Made by a program: the position numbers and the translations under genes. Positions 13,901 to 20,573 of a DNA stretch of 22,422 bases are shown piece by piece; position 1 is the first letter of the stretch; the number at the start of each line of letters is the position of its first letter. The notes beneath the pieces are model-generated. The model saw only the letters and a program-made list of their open reading frames with translations, was not told where the DNA came from and made no database searches. The stretch is from Patescibacteria group bacterium UBA6257 (GTDB lineage Bacteria; Patescibacteriota; Minisyncoccia; UBA6257), in contig DJVL01000021.1 in NCBI GenBank assembly GCA_002440845.1, positions 61,282 through 83,703 of the forward strand, in the 5' to 3' direction.

Positions 13901-14263
13901 ATATTCATCAACCAAGCTCAAGGCTTCGTCTGTAGCTATTCTTGCTTCCCTTGCCTGCCTTCTCTGCTCTCTATAAATAATGTAGGCCTTTGAGGTTTCT
14001 ACCAAATCCTCCAAAATTAAGGTTTCCTCCACAATGTCTTGAATCTGCTCCACTTGGGGAATTTCGCCTTTTTTAAATCTTCTGTTTAAAATTTTAATTA
14101 CTTTATCGGTCAATTGATGAGCTAAAGTTTTTCCTCCCTCAGCCGTGGCAGTTAAAGCTTTGAAAATCGCTTCTTCAATTTTACCTTTTTCAAAAGGAAC
14201 AATCCTCCCGTCTCTTTTTTTAATTTGCTTAATGCGGTTGGAAAATTTTTTTGGAGAAACCAT
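10934..14263 (-). CDS. nrdD: Anaerobic (class III) ribonucleoside-triphosphate reductase, interrupted by an intein
   Basis: NrdD makes deoxyribonucleotides without oxygen using a glycyl radical. The precursor is 1109 residues; removing the intein (390-795) leaves 703, normal for the family. An ATP-cone sits at the N-terminus (KRDGRIVPFEKGKIEEAI, 16-33). Core sequences include NEDGDFHIHNLDILGAYCCG (168-187), TFPIPTYNIG and YFSNFINSDMKPEDARSM. After splicing, the active-site loop would read ARSMCCRLRLD. The C-terminal zinc site has C1055, H1058, C1068 and C1071, and the glycyl-radical motif is RIVGYLRPVQ with Gly1085. The gene is 49 bp downstream of ftsZ and 21 bp upstream of nrdG on one strand. 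Its presence implies dNTP synthesis under anoxia. Activity should require protein splicing because the insertion breaks the active-site loop. Confidence 0.96.
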   Translation of the reverse strand: MVSPKKFSNRIKQIKKRDGRIVPFEKGKIEEAIFKALTATAEGGKTLAHQLTDKVIKILNRRFKKGEIPQVEQIQDIVEETLILEDLVETSKAYIIYREQRRQAREARIATDEALSLVDEYLKESDWEVKENSNMAFSLQGLNHYVSAYVTKKYWLNKVYPIEIRKANEDGDFHIHNLDILGAYCCGWDLYDLLLKGFGGVFGKIQSRPPKHFRAALGQVVNFFYTLQGEAAGAQAFSNFDTLLAPFIRFDNLDYKEVKQAIQEFLFNCNIPTRVGFQTPFENITLDLKVPEYLKDLPVIIGGQPQKETYKEFQQEMDILNQALCEVYVEGDATGRVFTFPIPTYNIGKDFDWDDSAYEGIWKMTAKYGIPYFSNFINSDMKPEDARSMCLDGKEEILIKNSKKIKRLSIKEIVENYKAEEFDEEGWVEAKKEKDLEALSINPQTFKTEWSAVKRFFRVYDKTAVEIITEDGKKAVFSSKHPIPVFTDKGIEMKWSKDVKEGDHLLSLKTAQDNLSKNYQEMGEFILDENLAKILGYFTADGNYLFENRKDYAHYGEPRGIQFTFTTGGKKNLEVIKSLIKKVFNLEGEEKQDSCCNACYLFVYDAELARKLYEAGFKKYGRLPQILFNSPSAVIKSFLEFHFKGGGYKKRKAIHINDLELSRDLVLLYSLIGQPVTYKIRKNSQRIYLQHQKSEIKTDNGWLNTPILAERVPGSLAYSTYRVPGWCKSGTVGLATLEKHQVLTGEALEIEYSDIYLVRVKKVKKEKLKEPREFYDIELEKNHLFVHSLGQVSFNCCRLRLDNRELYKRGGGLFGANPLTGSIGVVTINLPRIGYLAKTKSDFFKRLEELMDLAKNSLDIKRKILENWTEKGLYPYSKFYLSGVKKIRDSYWGNHFSTIGLIGMNETLLNFLGVDIANKKGIAFALEILDFMRERLVKYQEENDSLYNLEATPAEGTSYRLALKDKKKYPDIITSGEKEPYYTNSTQLPVNYTDDLFEALKLQDELQIRYTGGTVFHAFLGEAVSDSQAVKALIKNVFSSFRLPYFTLTPTFSVCPVHGYIAGEHFICPHCVLEQSCEVYSRIVGYLRPVQQWHQGKQEEFRQRQIFKM
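11879..13096 (-). other. Intein in NrdD (406 aa) with degenerate DOD endonuclease
   Basis: The insert runs from Cys390 to Asn795, followed by Cys796 as the +1 nucleophile. Block A is CLDGKEEILIK. Block B is FSSKHPIPVF with His481. A LAGLIDADG (DOD) endonuclease region follows: first motif LAKILGYFTADGNYLF (531-546, Asp541 kept) and second motif FLEFHFKGGGY (638-648), where the expected acidic residue is Gly646. Block D-like sequence is KKYGRLPQILFNSP. Block F is FYDIELEKNHLFVH (774-787) and block G is LGQVSFN then Cys. The penultimate residue is Phe794, not the usual His. The endonuclease is probably inactive while the splicing domain looks intact, so the element would be maintained vertically. 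Both flanks are in frame and the joined host sequence is the expected NrdD motif. Confidence 0.93.
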
Positions 14264-14312
14264 AAATTTATTAAGATTATTGTTTTACAAATTAATTCTT
14301 TTCTTATTCTTC

Positions 14313-15452
14313 TTAATATTTCTTTTTCTTGCGACGAAGAAAAGCGGGTATTTCAAGTTCTTTGTCTTCAAAAGAAGGCATTAATTCTTCTTTTTTTTCT
14401 TCTGCTTCTTTCTCTTTTTCTTCTTTTGTTTCTTCATTAACTGGGATTTTTATTCCTAAAGGCAAAGTTGAGCCAATGGTTTTAAGTTCGTCCCCAAAAC
14501 CTCCGGCAATTACCGTAACCTTCATTTCTCCCTTTTTTAAATCTTCATCAAAGCTAGTCCCAAAAATTACTTTAGAATCTTTGGCTATATATTGAGTAAT
14601 AACTCTGGCGGCGTCATGAATTTCCACCAAAGACATATCACTGCCACCAGCAATATTAAAAAGAATTCTTTTTGCCCCCTCAATAGAAATATCAAGCAAA
14701 GGCGAGGATATTGCCATTTGGGCGGCTTTCTTCGCCCGCTCTTCGCCTTGAGACTTGCCTATGCCCAAAAGGGCGCTGCCTGTATTGCTCAAGGTGGTTT
14801 TGATATTGGCAAAATCCAAATTTATTAAACCGGGACAAGCAATCAGATTAACTATTCCCTCAACCCCTTGTTTTAAAACACTATCAATTTTCCCGAAAGC
14901 TTCTAAAATCGGAGTTTTTTCGTCAACAAGATTAAAAATCCTGTCATTGGCAATAGTCACCAAAGCATCAACTTCATTATAAATTTTCTGCCATGCATCT
15001 TCAGCAATTTCCATCCTTTTTTCTCCCTCAAAGGAAAAAGGTTTAGTGACTACGCCGATAACCAAAGCACCCGATTGTTTTGCCAAACTCGCCACTATAG
15101 GAGAAGCTCCTGAACCAGTCCCGCCGCCCAAACCGCAAGCCAAAAAAATTAAATCAGCTCCTTGAACAACCTGATTAATCTCTTCAATATTTTCTTCAGC
15201 CGCTTCCCGGCCTTTATCAGGATCCATACCCGCCCCTAATCCCCGGCAGGCATTCTTTCCAATTTGAATTTTAGTATCGGCTTTTGAATGATTCAAGCCC
15301 TGAAGATCGGTATTAATAACAACATATTCCAAAGTTTCCAGTTTCTTCTCCCTAATCCGGCTCACCACGTTGCCGCCAGCTCCGCCCACGCCGACAATTT
15401 TAATCTTGACGCTATTGTGTAAAAATTTTTCTATTTTTTTATCCTTTTTCAT
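14313..15452 (-). CDS. ftsZ: Cell-division tubulin FtsZ with an Asn substitution in the T7 loop
   Basis: FtsZ polymerises with GTP to form the division ring. The N-terminal nucleotide domain has IKIVGVGGAGGNVVSRI (17-33), the tubulin signature GLGGGTGSGASP (107-118), TKPFSFEGEKR and ANDRIFNLVDEKTP. The T7 loop, which completes the neighbour's GTPase site, reads INLDFANIKTT (210-220). N211 and D213 are conserved, but position 216 is Asn (codon AAT at 14805-14807) where E. coli has the catalytic Asp212. The C-terminal domain continues to ~330, then a short, acidic Glu/Lys linker and the partner-binding peptide IPAFLRRKKKKY. Length is 379, typical. It lies 111 bp after ftsA, in the usual ftsA-ftsZ order, and 49 bp before nrdD. 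Confidence 0.97.
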   Translation of the reverse strand: MKKDKKIEKFLHNSVKIKIVGVGGAGGNVVSRIREKKLETLEYVVINTDLQGLNHSKADTKIQIGKNACRGLGAGMDPDKGREAAEENIEEINQVVQGADLIFLACGLGGGTGSGASPIVASLAKQSGALVIGVVTKPFSFEGEKRMEIAEDAWQKIYNEVDALVTIANDRIFNLVDEKTPILEAFGKIDSVLKQGVEGIVNLIACPGLINLDFANIKTTLSNTGSALLGIGKSQGEERAKKAAQMAISSPLLDISIEGAKRILFNIAGGSDMSLVEIHDAARVITQYIAKDSKVIFGTSFDEDLKKGEMKVTVIAGGFGDELKTIGSTLPLGIKIPVNEETKEEKEKEAEEKKEELMPSFEDKELEIPAFLRRKKKKY

Positions 15453-15479
15453 ATTCGCATTCTTTAATCTTCATCTTTA

Positions 15480-15508
15480 CTCATAGTGGGCGGCGAAATT
15501 AAAATCAA
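15480..15508 (-). promoter_or_regulatory. Possible ftsZ promoter
   Basis: In the 111-bp ftsA-ftsZ gap, the minus strand has TTGATT (15503-15508), 17 bp and TATGAG (15480-15485), with a leader of ~20 nt to the ftsZ ATG. Both boxes match only 4 of 6 consensus bases. No terminator hairpin was seen in this gap. Confidence 0.3.
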
Positions 15509-15563
15509 ACAAATAAATGAAAAAATCATTGAGAATTGGTTTAAAAAATTAACCTTGTTTAAT

Positions 15564-16796
15564 CTAAACAGAAAAAATATTCTTAAAAGTATTAAAAATC
15601 TTTCCCAAAGGCCCTCCTTTAAAAGTAAAGCTTTCCGATTCCGTTTTCGTTCTCTGATATTTTTGCTGAAGTAATCCTAACACGGGAATAAGCGACGGGT
15701 CGGGATTTTCTTTATACCATTCTATTTCCGGCTTGGCTATCCTTACAGGCAATTTAAATTTTTCTTTGGCTAATTCAGTTATAAAAGGAATCTTTGCTCC
15801 ACCGCCATAAAGAACTATTCCTCCGGGCAATTTTCCAAAGCGGTCAATTTGTTTTAGCCTCTCGCTAACCAAATCAAAAATCTCCAGTAAACGGGCTTCC
15901 ATAATTTCGGCTACGAATTTTTTGCTTACTTTGGTTTCTGAATCGGCTTCTTCCCAATAATGATTAATATCAAAAAAATCGCCTTTGGCAATTTTTTTAC
16001 CTAATGCCGCTCCTTCGTTAATCTTTATTTTTTCAGCCACATCAACATAAGTTTTTAAACCGACAGCTATATCATTGGTGACATTGTTGCCCCCTAAAGG
16101 AAAAATTTTCAAATCCAAAATTTCGTTATTTTCATAAACGCAATAACCAGTAGTGCCTGCGCCTAAATCGAGCGCCACCGCTCCCAAATCTTTATCCTGA
16201 GGGCTAAGGGCAATTTCAGCACCAGCAAAAGGCAAAACAATTTCTGGCGTTAAATCAATATTAATCATTTCGCTTAAACGATCAATGTTTTTGATCACCG
16301 GAGCAAAAGCGTCAAACATCAGACATTCAACTTCTATCTTTAAACCTTTCATTCCTAAAGGGTCTTTGACTTTAGAAATTCCGTCAATAAGATAGCTCTT
16401 GAAAGCGCTCTGGACTAAAACCCTGTTAGAGGGCAGAGCAAAAGCTTGAGCGGCTTTTCTGGCCCTTTCTTTATCTTCCTCGCCGATCTCTTGATTCGGC
16501 CGGGAAACTACAGCTACCCCTTTTGAAACCCTGGTTTCTAAATTAGGATCATTAACGCCAACAACCGCTTCATGAAAAGTAATATTCTTTAACATCCCCT
16601 CCATCTCCGCTATCAAACTATCAACTTCCTCAGCCAACTCATTAACATCAATAAGCACCCCCTGCTTTATTCCTTTTGATTTTCTTAAAGCCGGCAAAAC
16701 AATTTGCCAGCCGCCGCTTTCAGATTTTTCTGATTTTGCCGCCAAAGCTTTAATCTGAGAGGTCCCTAAATCTAAAGCTAAGAAATAAGAACTCAT
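15564..16796 (-). CDS. ftsA: Cell-division actin-like protein FtsA
   Basis: FtsA is the actin-fold ATPase that tethers FtsZ to the membrane and recruits the divisome. The phosphate-1 motif is ALDLGTSQIKALAA (7-20) and the phosphate-2 motif is ALDLGAGTTGYCVY (~208-221). The adenosine motif is GGIVLYGGGAKIPFI (~338-352). The FtsA-specific 1C subdomain lies at ~85-165 (HEAVVGVNDPNLETRVSKGV and SNRVLVQSAFKSYLIDG). The last ~15 residues, PLGKIFNTFKNIFSV, form the amphipathic membrane-targeting helix. At 410 residues the length is normal. AAGG precedes the ATG by only two bases, too close for a good Shine-Dalgarno. It is 21 bp from ybeY and 111 bp from ftsZ. FtsQ and other dcw genes are not in this window. 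Confidence 0.96.
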   Translation of the reverse strand: MSSYFLALDLGTSQIKALAAKSEKSESGGWQIVLPALRKSKGIKQGVLIDVNELAEEVDSLIAEMEGMLKNITFHEAVVGVNDPNLETRVSKGVAVVSRPNQEIGEEDKERARKAAQAFALPSNRVLVQSAFKSYLIDGISKVKDPLGMKGLKIEVECLMFDAFAPVIKNIDRLSEMINIDLTPEIVLPFAGAEIALSPQDKDLGAVALDLGAGTTGYCVYENNEILDLKIFPLGGNNVTNDIAVGLKTYVDVAEKIKINEGAALGKKIAKGDFFDINHYWEEADSETKVSKKFVAEIMEARLLEIFDLVSERLKQIDRFGKLPGGIVLYGGGAKIPFITELAKEKFKLPVRIAKPEIEWYKENPDPSLIPVLGLLQQKYQRTKTESESFTFKGGPLGKIFNTFKNIFSV

Positions 16797-16817
16797 ACCT
16801 TAAATAATTAAAATCTT

Positions 16818-17279
16818 TTAAAATTTAATCAAAGAAATTATTAATTTTTCCAATTTCTCCATCTGCCTTTGTTTTCTTTCAGTTTCGTGAGTAAAGCCGT
16901 AAAGATGAAGCAAACTATGAACCAGAAGCATAAGGTAAAAATCCCTCAAATTTAGATTTCTCTCTTTTGCCTGTTTTTCTATCTCGGAAGGACAGAGAAA
17001 AATATCGCCCAAAATTTTAACTCCATCTAATTCTTCTTTCTTTTTCTCTTTTAAAGGAAAAGAAAGGACGGTAGGGGGATAATCTTTTTTTCTCCAGTAA
17101 CTATTTAACTTTTTTATGGCAAAGGAATCAACAAAAACCAAAGCAAGGGATATTTTTTCTTTTTCTTTTAACTGTTTTAAAGAAAAATTTATTATTTTTT
17201 CAAAAAATTTTTTGGGTGGAACCGAATGACTGGTATAATTATATATCAAAATCTCTGATTTTAAAAGCGTTAATCCCAT
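16818..17279 (-). CDS. ybeY: Endoribonuclease YbeY
   Basis: YbeY is a single-strand-specific, metal-dependent RNase involved in 16S rRNA 3'-end maturation and 70S quality control. The 153 residues contain the family sequence VLSFPLKEK (71-79), GDIFLCPSEIEKQA (91-104) and the zinc motif HSLLHLYGFTH (H121, H125, H131), followed by Glu132. In many homologues the first block reads TDVLSFP; here it is PTVLSFP. The gene starts 3 bp after the rpsU stop and ends 21 bp before ftsA, so it belongs to one transcription unit with ribosomal protein bS21, in keeping with a role in small-subunit assembly. No Shine-Dalgarno site is visible. Confidence 0.93.
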   Translation of the reverse strand: MGLTLLKSEILIYNYTSHSVPPKKFFEKIINFSLKQLKEKEKISLALVFVDSFAIKKLNSYWRKKDYPPTVLSFPLKEKKKEELDGVKILGDIFLCPSEIEKQAKERNLNLRDFYLMLLVHSLLHLYGFTHETERKQRQMEKLEKLIISLIKF

Positions 17280-17282
17280 AAA

Positions 17283-17498
17283 CTAAAGCAACCCTTCTTT
17301 TCTTTTCCTTTCAATTTCTTTTAGGATTTTTATTTTATGAAGGGCGGACAATTTTTTAGACCTTTCACTCGGTTTAGGCGAGTAATATCTTCTTTTTCTG
17401 GCTTCAAGCAAAACCCCGCTTTTCTTTATAACTTGAGAAGCGCGGCTTAAAAAAGAATTAAGGTTTTCTCCCGGCCTTCTTTTAATGATAACAGCCAT
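17283..17498 (-). CDS. rpsU: Small ribosomal subunit protein bS21
   Basis: bS21 is a small basic protein of the 30S platform near the 16S 3' end, needed for initiation. The 71 residues match the family length and pattern: RPGENLNSFLSRASQVIKKS (8-27), then GVLLEARKRRYYSPKPSERS (28-47), where the LEARKRRYYSPKPSERSKK stretch corresponds to the basic KPSvkRK-type region of other bS21 proteins. The C-terminus is a Lys/Arg helix. The gene lies 55 bp after hisS in a very AT-rich gap with no convincing promoter and directly before ybeY, 3 bp apart. Confidence 0.92.
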   Translation of the reverse strand: MAVIIKRRPGENLNSFLSRASQVIKKSGVLLEARKRRYYSPKPSERSKKLSALHKIKILKEIERKRKEGLL

Positions 17499-17553
17499 AT
17501 TTTCTAAAATTTAAATCTATTTTAATTTTATTTTTATTTTTCTCGTTTATGCT

Positions 17554-18912
17554 TTATTGATTTTGTTTTAATCTTTTCTTCACTTCCTCAACGATTTTAT
17601 CCAAAGGAATTGTCTCCTGAATACCCGAGTCCATATCTTTAAGAATAACCATCCCGTCTAAAACTTCCTGCTGGCCAAAAATAAGCGTATATTTAATGCC
17701 TAATTTGTTTGCTGTATTAAGCTGAGACCCCAAACTTTCCTTTCCCAAGCTTTCACCAATAGCAATATTTTCTTCTCTGAATTTTTCTAAAAGCTTAAAA
17801 GATTGTTTTTTCGCCATCTCTCCTATTTGGACTAAAAAAACTTTTGGCTGAGGCAATTTTAAAATTTTTCCCTTCTTTTTTAATTCCTCAACCAACCTAT
17901 CCACTCCGAAAGCCATCCCTATAGCCGGCCTCTTTGGCCCGCCTAAAAGTTCTACCAATCTATCATACCTGCCTCCGCCGGCTAAAGCAAGATTTTTTTC
18001 TTCGTTTTCCAGATAAAACTCAAAAACTGTTTTGGTGTAGTAATCAAATCCCCTTACTAAAGTTTTATCCAAAAAATAAGGAATCTCAAGATAATCAAGC
18101 AACTCTAAAACTCCCTTAAAATGGCTTCGGCAATCATCGCAAAGGTAATCCAAAAAAGGCGGCACGCTATTTTTAACTTCAAGGCATTTTTCGTCTTTGC
18201 AATCCAAAACCCTTAAAGGATTGTTCTTCAAGCGCAAGGAGCAATTAGAACAAATCTTTTTTTTGTAAAAACGGTAATGTTTTTTTAAAGCCCTAAGATA
18301 ATTTGGCCGGCACTTCTGACAACCAATGCTGTTTAAAGAAAGACGAATGTTCTTCCAGGAAAAACCCAAAGCTTCTAATATTTGTTTGGCAATTAAAATA
18401 ATGCTTACATCGCTTGAGAAATCCCCTTCGCCTATAATTTCTGCTCCTAATTGATAAAACTGACGATATCTTCCGGCCTGAGGTTTTTCATGGCGGAAAA
18501 AAGGACCAAAATAATAAAGCTTTATTGGCTGAGGCAAATTAACCATACCATTCTCTAAGTAAGCTCTGGCTAAAGAAGCTGTGCCTTCCGGCCTTAAAGC
18601 CAGTAATTCTTTTTCTTCTTTGGTTTTCAAAAAATACATTTCTTTTCCAGCCAAATCGGTGTTCTTTCCGACTCCTTCCATAAATAAATCAGCCCTTTCT
18701 AAAATTGGCGTTTCTATTCTTGAAAAACCGCCGAATTCCAAAATTTTTTTTGCGTTATTATAAATCCATTCATAGTACAGCCAGTCTTTCGCTAAAAGAT
18801 CGTGCATCCCTCTTACCGCCTGAAATCCCCGTTTTTTTAAAACCGAAGAGTTATTTTTTGCCAAAATTTTATTTTTTTTATTTTTCTTCCGGGGCTTTTT
18901 CTTCAAAGACAT
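17554..18912 (-). CDS. hisS: Histidyl-tRNA synthetase with a cysteine-rich insertion
   Basis: HisRS is a class II synthetase charging tRNA(His). Motif 1 lies around GFSRIETPILERADLFMEGV (62-81). Motif 2 is YYFGPFFRHEKPQAGRYRQF (133-152) after LLALRPEGTASLARAY. The HisRS-specific LVRGFDYYTKTVFEF carries the catalytic Arg287. Motif 3 is near IGMAFGVDRLVEEL. The C-terminal anticodon domain starts at KVFLVQIG. Two features stand out. Residues 1-28 are a basic tail with 13 Lys/Arg before the conserved GFQAVRGMHDLL; an in-frame TTG at residue 17 is an alternative start. The insertion domain contains four cysteine pairs (198/201, 221/224, 238/243, 258/261), suggesting zinc binding absent from E. coli HisRS. 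Length is 452 (E. coli 424). Confidence 0.96.
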   Translation of the reverse strand: MSLKKKPRKKNKKNKILAKNNSSVLKKRGFQAVRGMHDLLAKDWLYYEWIYNNAKKILEFGGFSRIETPILERADLFMEGVGKNTDLAGKEMYFLKTKEEKELLALRPEGTASLARAYLENGMVNLPQPIKLYYFGPFFRHEKPQAGRYRQFYQLGAEIIGEGDFSSDVSIILIAKQILEALGFSWKNIRLSLNSIGCQKCRPNYLRALKKHYRFYKKKICSNCSLRLKNNPLRVLDCKDEKCLEVKNSVPPFLDYLCDDCRSHFKGVLELLDYLEIPYFLDKTLVRGFDYYTKTVFEFYLENEEKNLALAGGGRYDRLVELLGGPKRPAIGMAFGVDRLVEELKKKGKILKLPQPKVFLVQIGEMAKKQSFKLLEKFREENIAIGESLGKESLGSQLNTANKLGIKYTLIFGQQEVLDGMVILKDMDSGIQETIPLDKIVEEVKKRLKQNQ

Positions 18913-18935
18913 TTTTTTAAAATATATCTAAGCCC

Positions 18936-18963
18936 ATTATAATTTATTTGCTTTCTGACACAA
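18936..18963 (-). promoter_or_regulatory. hisS promoter
   Basis: A perfect -10 box TATAAT (minus strand, 18936-18941) lies 23 bp before the hisS ATG, in the 31-bp gap after lepB. A weak -35 TTGTGT (18958-18963) is 16 bp upstream, inside the lepB 3' end. This may start the hisS-rpsU-ybeY-ftsA unit. Confidence 0.5.
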
Positions 18964-19468
18964 CCAAAGGCCATAAACGAAACCAAACCCTTCCCACCAA
19001 GTGGTCTCTTTCCAAAGGTCCCCAACTGCGGGAATCATAAGAAGACACCCGGTTATCGCCTAAAACAAATAATTGATTCTGTTTTAAAGTAATCTTTAAT
19101 TTTCCCGAGGTTTCCATGCTTGGAGGAAGAAACTCTTCTTTTAAATCAATCCTTTTGCCGTTAGCGTCTATTACGGAAATTTTCCCTTCTTCTATAATTA
19201 CCGTCTCCTCGGGTAAACCAATTATTCTTTTTATATAATACTGCTTCGGCTGGTTGGGAGCTTTGAAAACCACAACTTCATACCTTTCGGGAGAACGAAA
19301 GCGATAAGATAATTCATCTACAACCAAATAATCATTTGAATAAAAATTAGGCTCCATACTGCTTCCATGAACCACAAACGGCTGAACTAAAAAATATCTT
19401 ACTGGCGAGACAATAAGAAAAGCGATTAAAACCATCTCTAAATTTTCCCAGACAACCCTTTTAAGCAT
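18944..19468 (-). CDS. lepB: Signal peptidase I
   Basis: Signal peptidase I cleaves signal peptides of exported proteins on the outer face of the cytoplasmic membrane. From the ATG at 19468 the protein has 174 residues. One N-terminal transmembrane helix (~9-28) is followed by QPFVVHGSSMEPNF with the catalytic Ser37, DYLVVDELSYRF, and YYIKRIIGLPEE with the general base Lys80. Box E is LFVLGDNRVSSYDSRSWGPL, ending GRVWFRLWPL. A longer reading from a TTG at 19510 is possible but would start inside the -35 box of a good promoter. The chosen ATG is preceded by GGAA at a workable distance. The gene is divergent from the LCP gene and 31 bp upstream of hisS. Confidence 0.94.
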   Translation of the reverse strand: MLKRVVWENLEMVLIAFLIVSPVRYFLVQPFVVHGSSMEPNFYSNDYLVVDELSYRFRSPERYEVVVFKAPNQPKQYYIKRIIGLPEETVIIEEGKISVIDANGKRIDLKEEFLPPSMETSGKLKITLKQNQLFVLGDNRVSSYDSRSWGPLERDHLVGRVWFRLWPLVVSESK

Positions 19469-19481
19469 AAAATTTCCATAG

Positions 19482-19510
19482 ATAATAACATAACAAAATA
19501 AGGAAATCAA
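19482..19510 (-). promoter_or_regulatory. lepB promoter
   Basis: On the minus strand: TTGATT (19505-19510), 17-bp spacer, TATTAT (19482-19487) preceded by TGT, so an extended -10. Predicted start is ~6-8 nt before the lepB ATG. It rules out the upstream TTG as the translation start. Confidence 0.6.
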
Positions 19511-19521
19511 ATTAAATCAAC

Positions 19522-19550
19522 TTGATAAAAACAAAAATTTTCTGTTAAAT
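19522..19550 (+). promoter_or_regulatory. LCP gene promoter
   Basis: TTGATA (19522-19527), a 17-bp spacer and TTAAAT (19545-19550), with TG just upstream of the -10 box. Predicted leader is ~11 nt. It is back to back with the lepB promoter in a 100-bp divergent region that holds nothing else recognisable. Confidence 0.55.
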
Positions 19551-19568
19551 TAGATTATTAAACTTTCT

Positions 19569-20573
19569 ATGAAAAATTACCAAAAAAAGCTTCTTGTCTT
19601 TTTAGGAATCATCGTCGGGGGATTAATCCTTTGTTCTTTTTTAGTTTTCAACTCCAATCGTTCAAACGAGTATATTTTTTCCTATAGCAAATCTTCTCAG
19701 GCAAAAACCGGGGAAGAAAACGAAAAACCTCCTCTCAATATTCTCTTCCTTGGAGTAGCCGGCGAAGGTTTAAGAGGCTCGTTTTTATCCGATAGTATTT
19801 TCATCGGTCATATCAATTTTCAAAAAAAACAAATTTCTTTCTTGTCGCTGCCGCGGGATTTATGGGTAAAAGTTCCGGAAAAAAACCTAACGACAAAAAT
19901 CAATGGCATTTACGCTTTGGAAAACGAAGGGAAAAAAATCTCCCAAGCTAAGAATTTTAATTTAATTAAAAAAAAGGTGGAAGAGATCACTGGCTTAAAA
20001 ATAGACCAAACCATCGTCTTTGACTTAGAAGGCGTAAAAAAATTGATAGACGAGATTGGCGGAATAGACATCTGGCTGGAAAAAGATGTTTATGACCCTA
20101 ATTTTCTCAATCCCTATAATTCTTCCCAAATTTTTTATCTCCCCGCGGGCTGGAGGCATTTAGACGGAGCAACGCTCGTGAAATTCATAAGAACTCGCTA
20201 TGCTCCGGAAGGAGATTTTTACCGAATCGCCAATCAGCAACAAGTGGTTTCCGCTTTAAAAAACAAATTAGACCAATTAACCGGCGTCTGGAATTTAATT
20301 ACTTGGTTTAAAATTTGGCAATCTTTAGACGGCCATTATCTTACTGATCTTGATTTTAGCACGGCTTGGCAAATACTTGATTCGGTTAAAAGTATAAATG
20401 CCGATAATATTAAATATCTAAAAATTTCCAACAGACCGCCGGATCAATTATTAAAGTCAACAACCATAATTGACGAAACTTCGGGAAAAGAAATTTATAT
20501 TCTAATCCCAGCCGCAGGGTTTGAAAATTATGAAGCTATCCAAAAATATCTAAAAGAAGAAATCAATGAATAA
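19569..20573 (+). CDS. LytR-CpsA-Psr (LCP) family phosphotransferase
   Basis: LCP proteins sit in the cytoplasmic membrane with the catalytic domain outside and transfer lipid-linked glycopolymers onto peptidoglycan or other acceptors. The 334 residues start with a basic end and one transmembrane helix (~8-27), then a short linker. The LCP core begins LNILFLGVAGEG (~56-67) and LSDSIFIGHIN, then SLPRDLWVKVP (conserved Arg of the pyrophosphate site), TKINGIYALENEG, GGIDIWLEKDVYDP and LPAGWRHLDGATLVKFIRTR, followed by YAPEGDFYRIANQQQVVSAL with the second Arg. The exact acceptor polymer cannot be told. The last 8 bp overlap the start of pth. The C-terminal ~60 residues (after the core) are a small unrecognised domain. 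Confidence 0.93.
   Translation: MKNYQKKLLVFLGIIVGGLILCSFLVFNSNRSNEYIFSYSKSSQAKTGEENEKPPLNILFLGVAGEGLRGSFLSDSIFIGHINFQKKQISFLSLPRDLWVKVPEKNLTTKINGIYALENEGKKISQAKNFNLIKKKVEEITGLKIDQTIVFDLEGVKKLIDEIGGIDIWLEKDVYDPNFLNPYNSSQIFYLPAGWRHLDGATLVKFIRTRYAPEGDFYRIANQQQVVSALKNKLDQLTGVWNLITWFKIWQSLDGHYLTDLDFSTAWQILDSVKSINADNIKYLKISNRPPDQLLKSTTIIDETSGKEIYILIPAAGFENYEAIQKYLKEEINE

Noticed and set aside
10934..14263. NrdD gene fusion or two genes joined by a frameshift
   Set aside because: The insert has ordered splicing blocks with Cys and Asn ends, and its removal restores a continuous NrdD motif in frame.
14145..14982. Several plus-strand ORFs opposite ftsZ and the nrdD start
   Set aside because: They are low-complexity Ser/Phe/Leu shadows of the minus-strand genes, with no family match or promoter.
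15486..15674. Plus-strand ORF across the ftsA-ftsZ gap
   Set aside because: Half of it is antisense to the ftsA 3' end; composition is simple AT-rich Lys/Asn and there is no independent support.
19469..19510. Longer LepB starting at TTG 19510
   Set aside because: The TTG lies inside the -35 box of the lepB promoter; the ATG at 19468 gives a normal short signal peptidase I.
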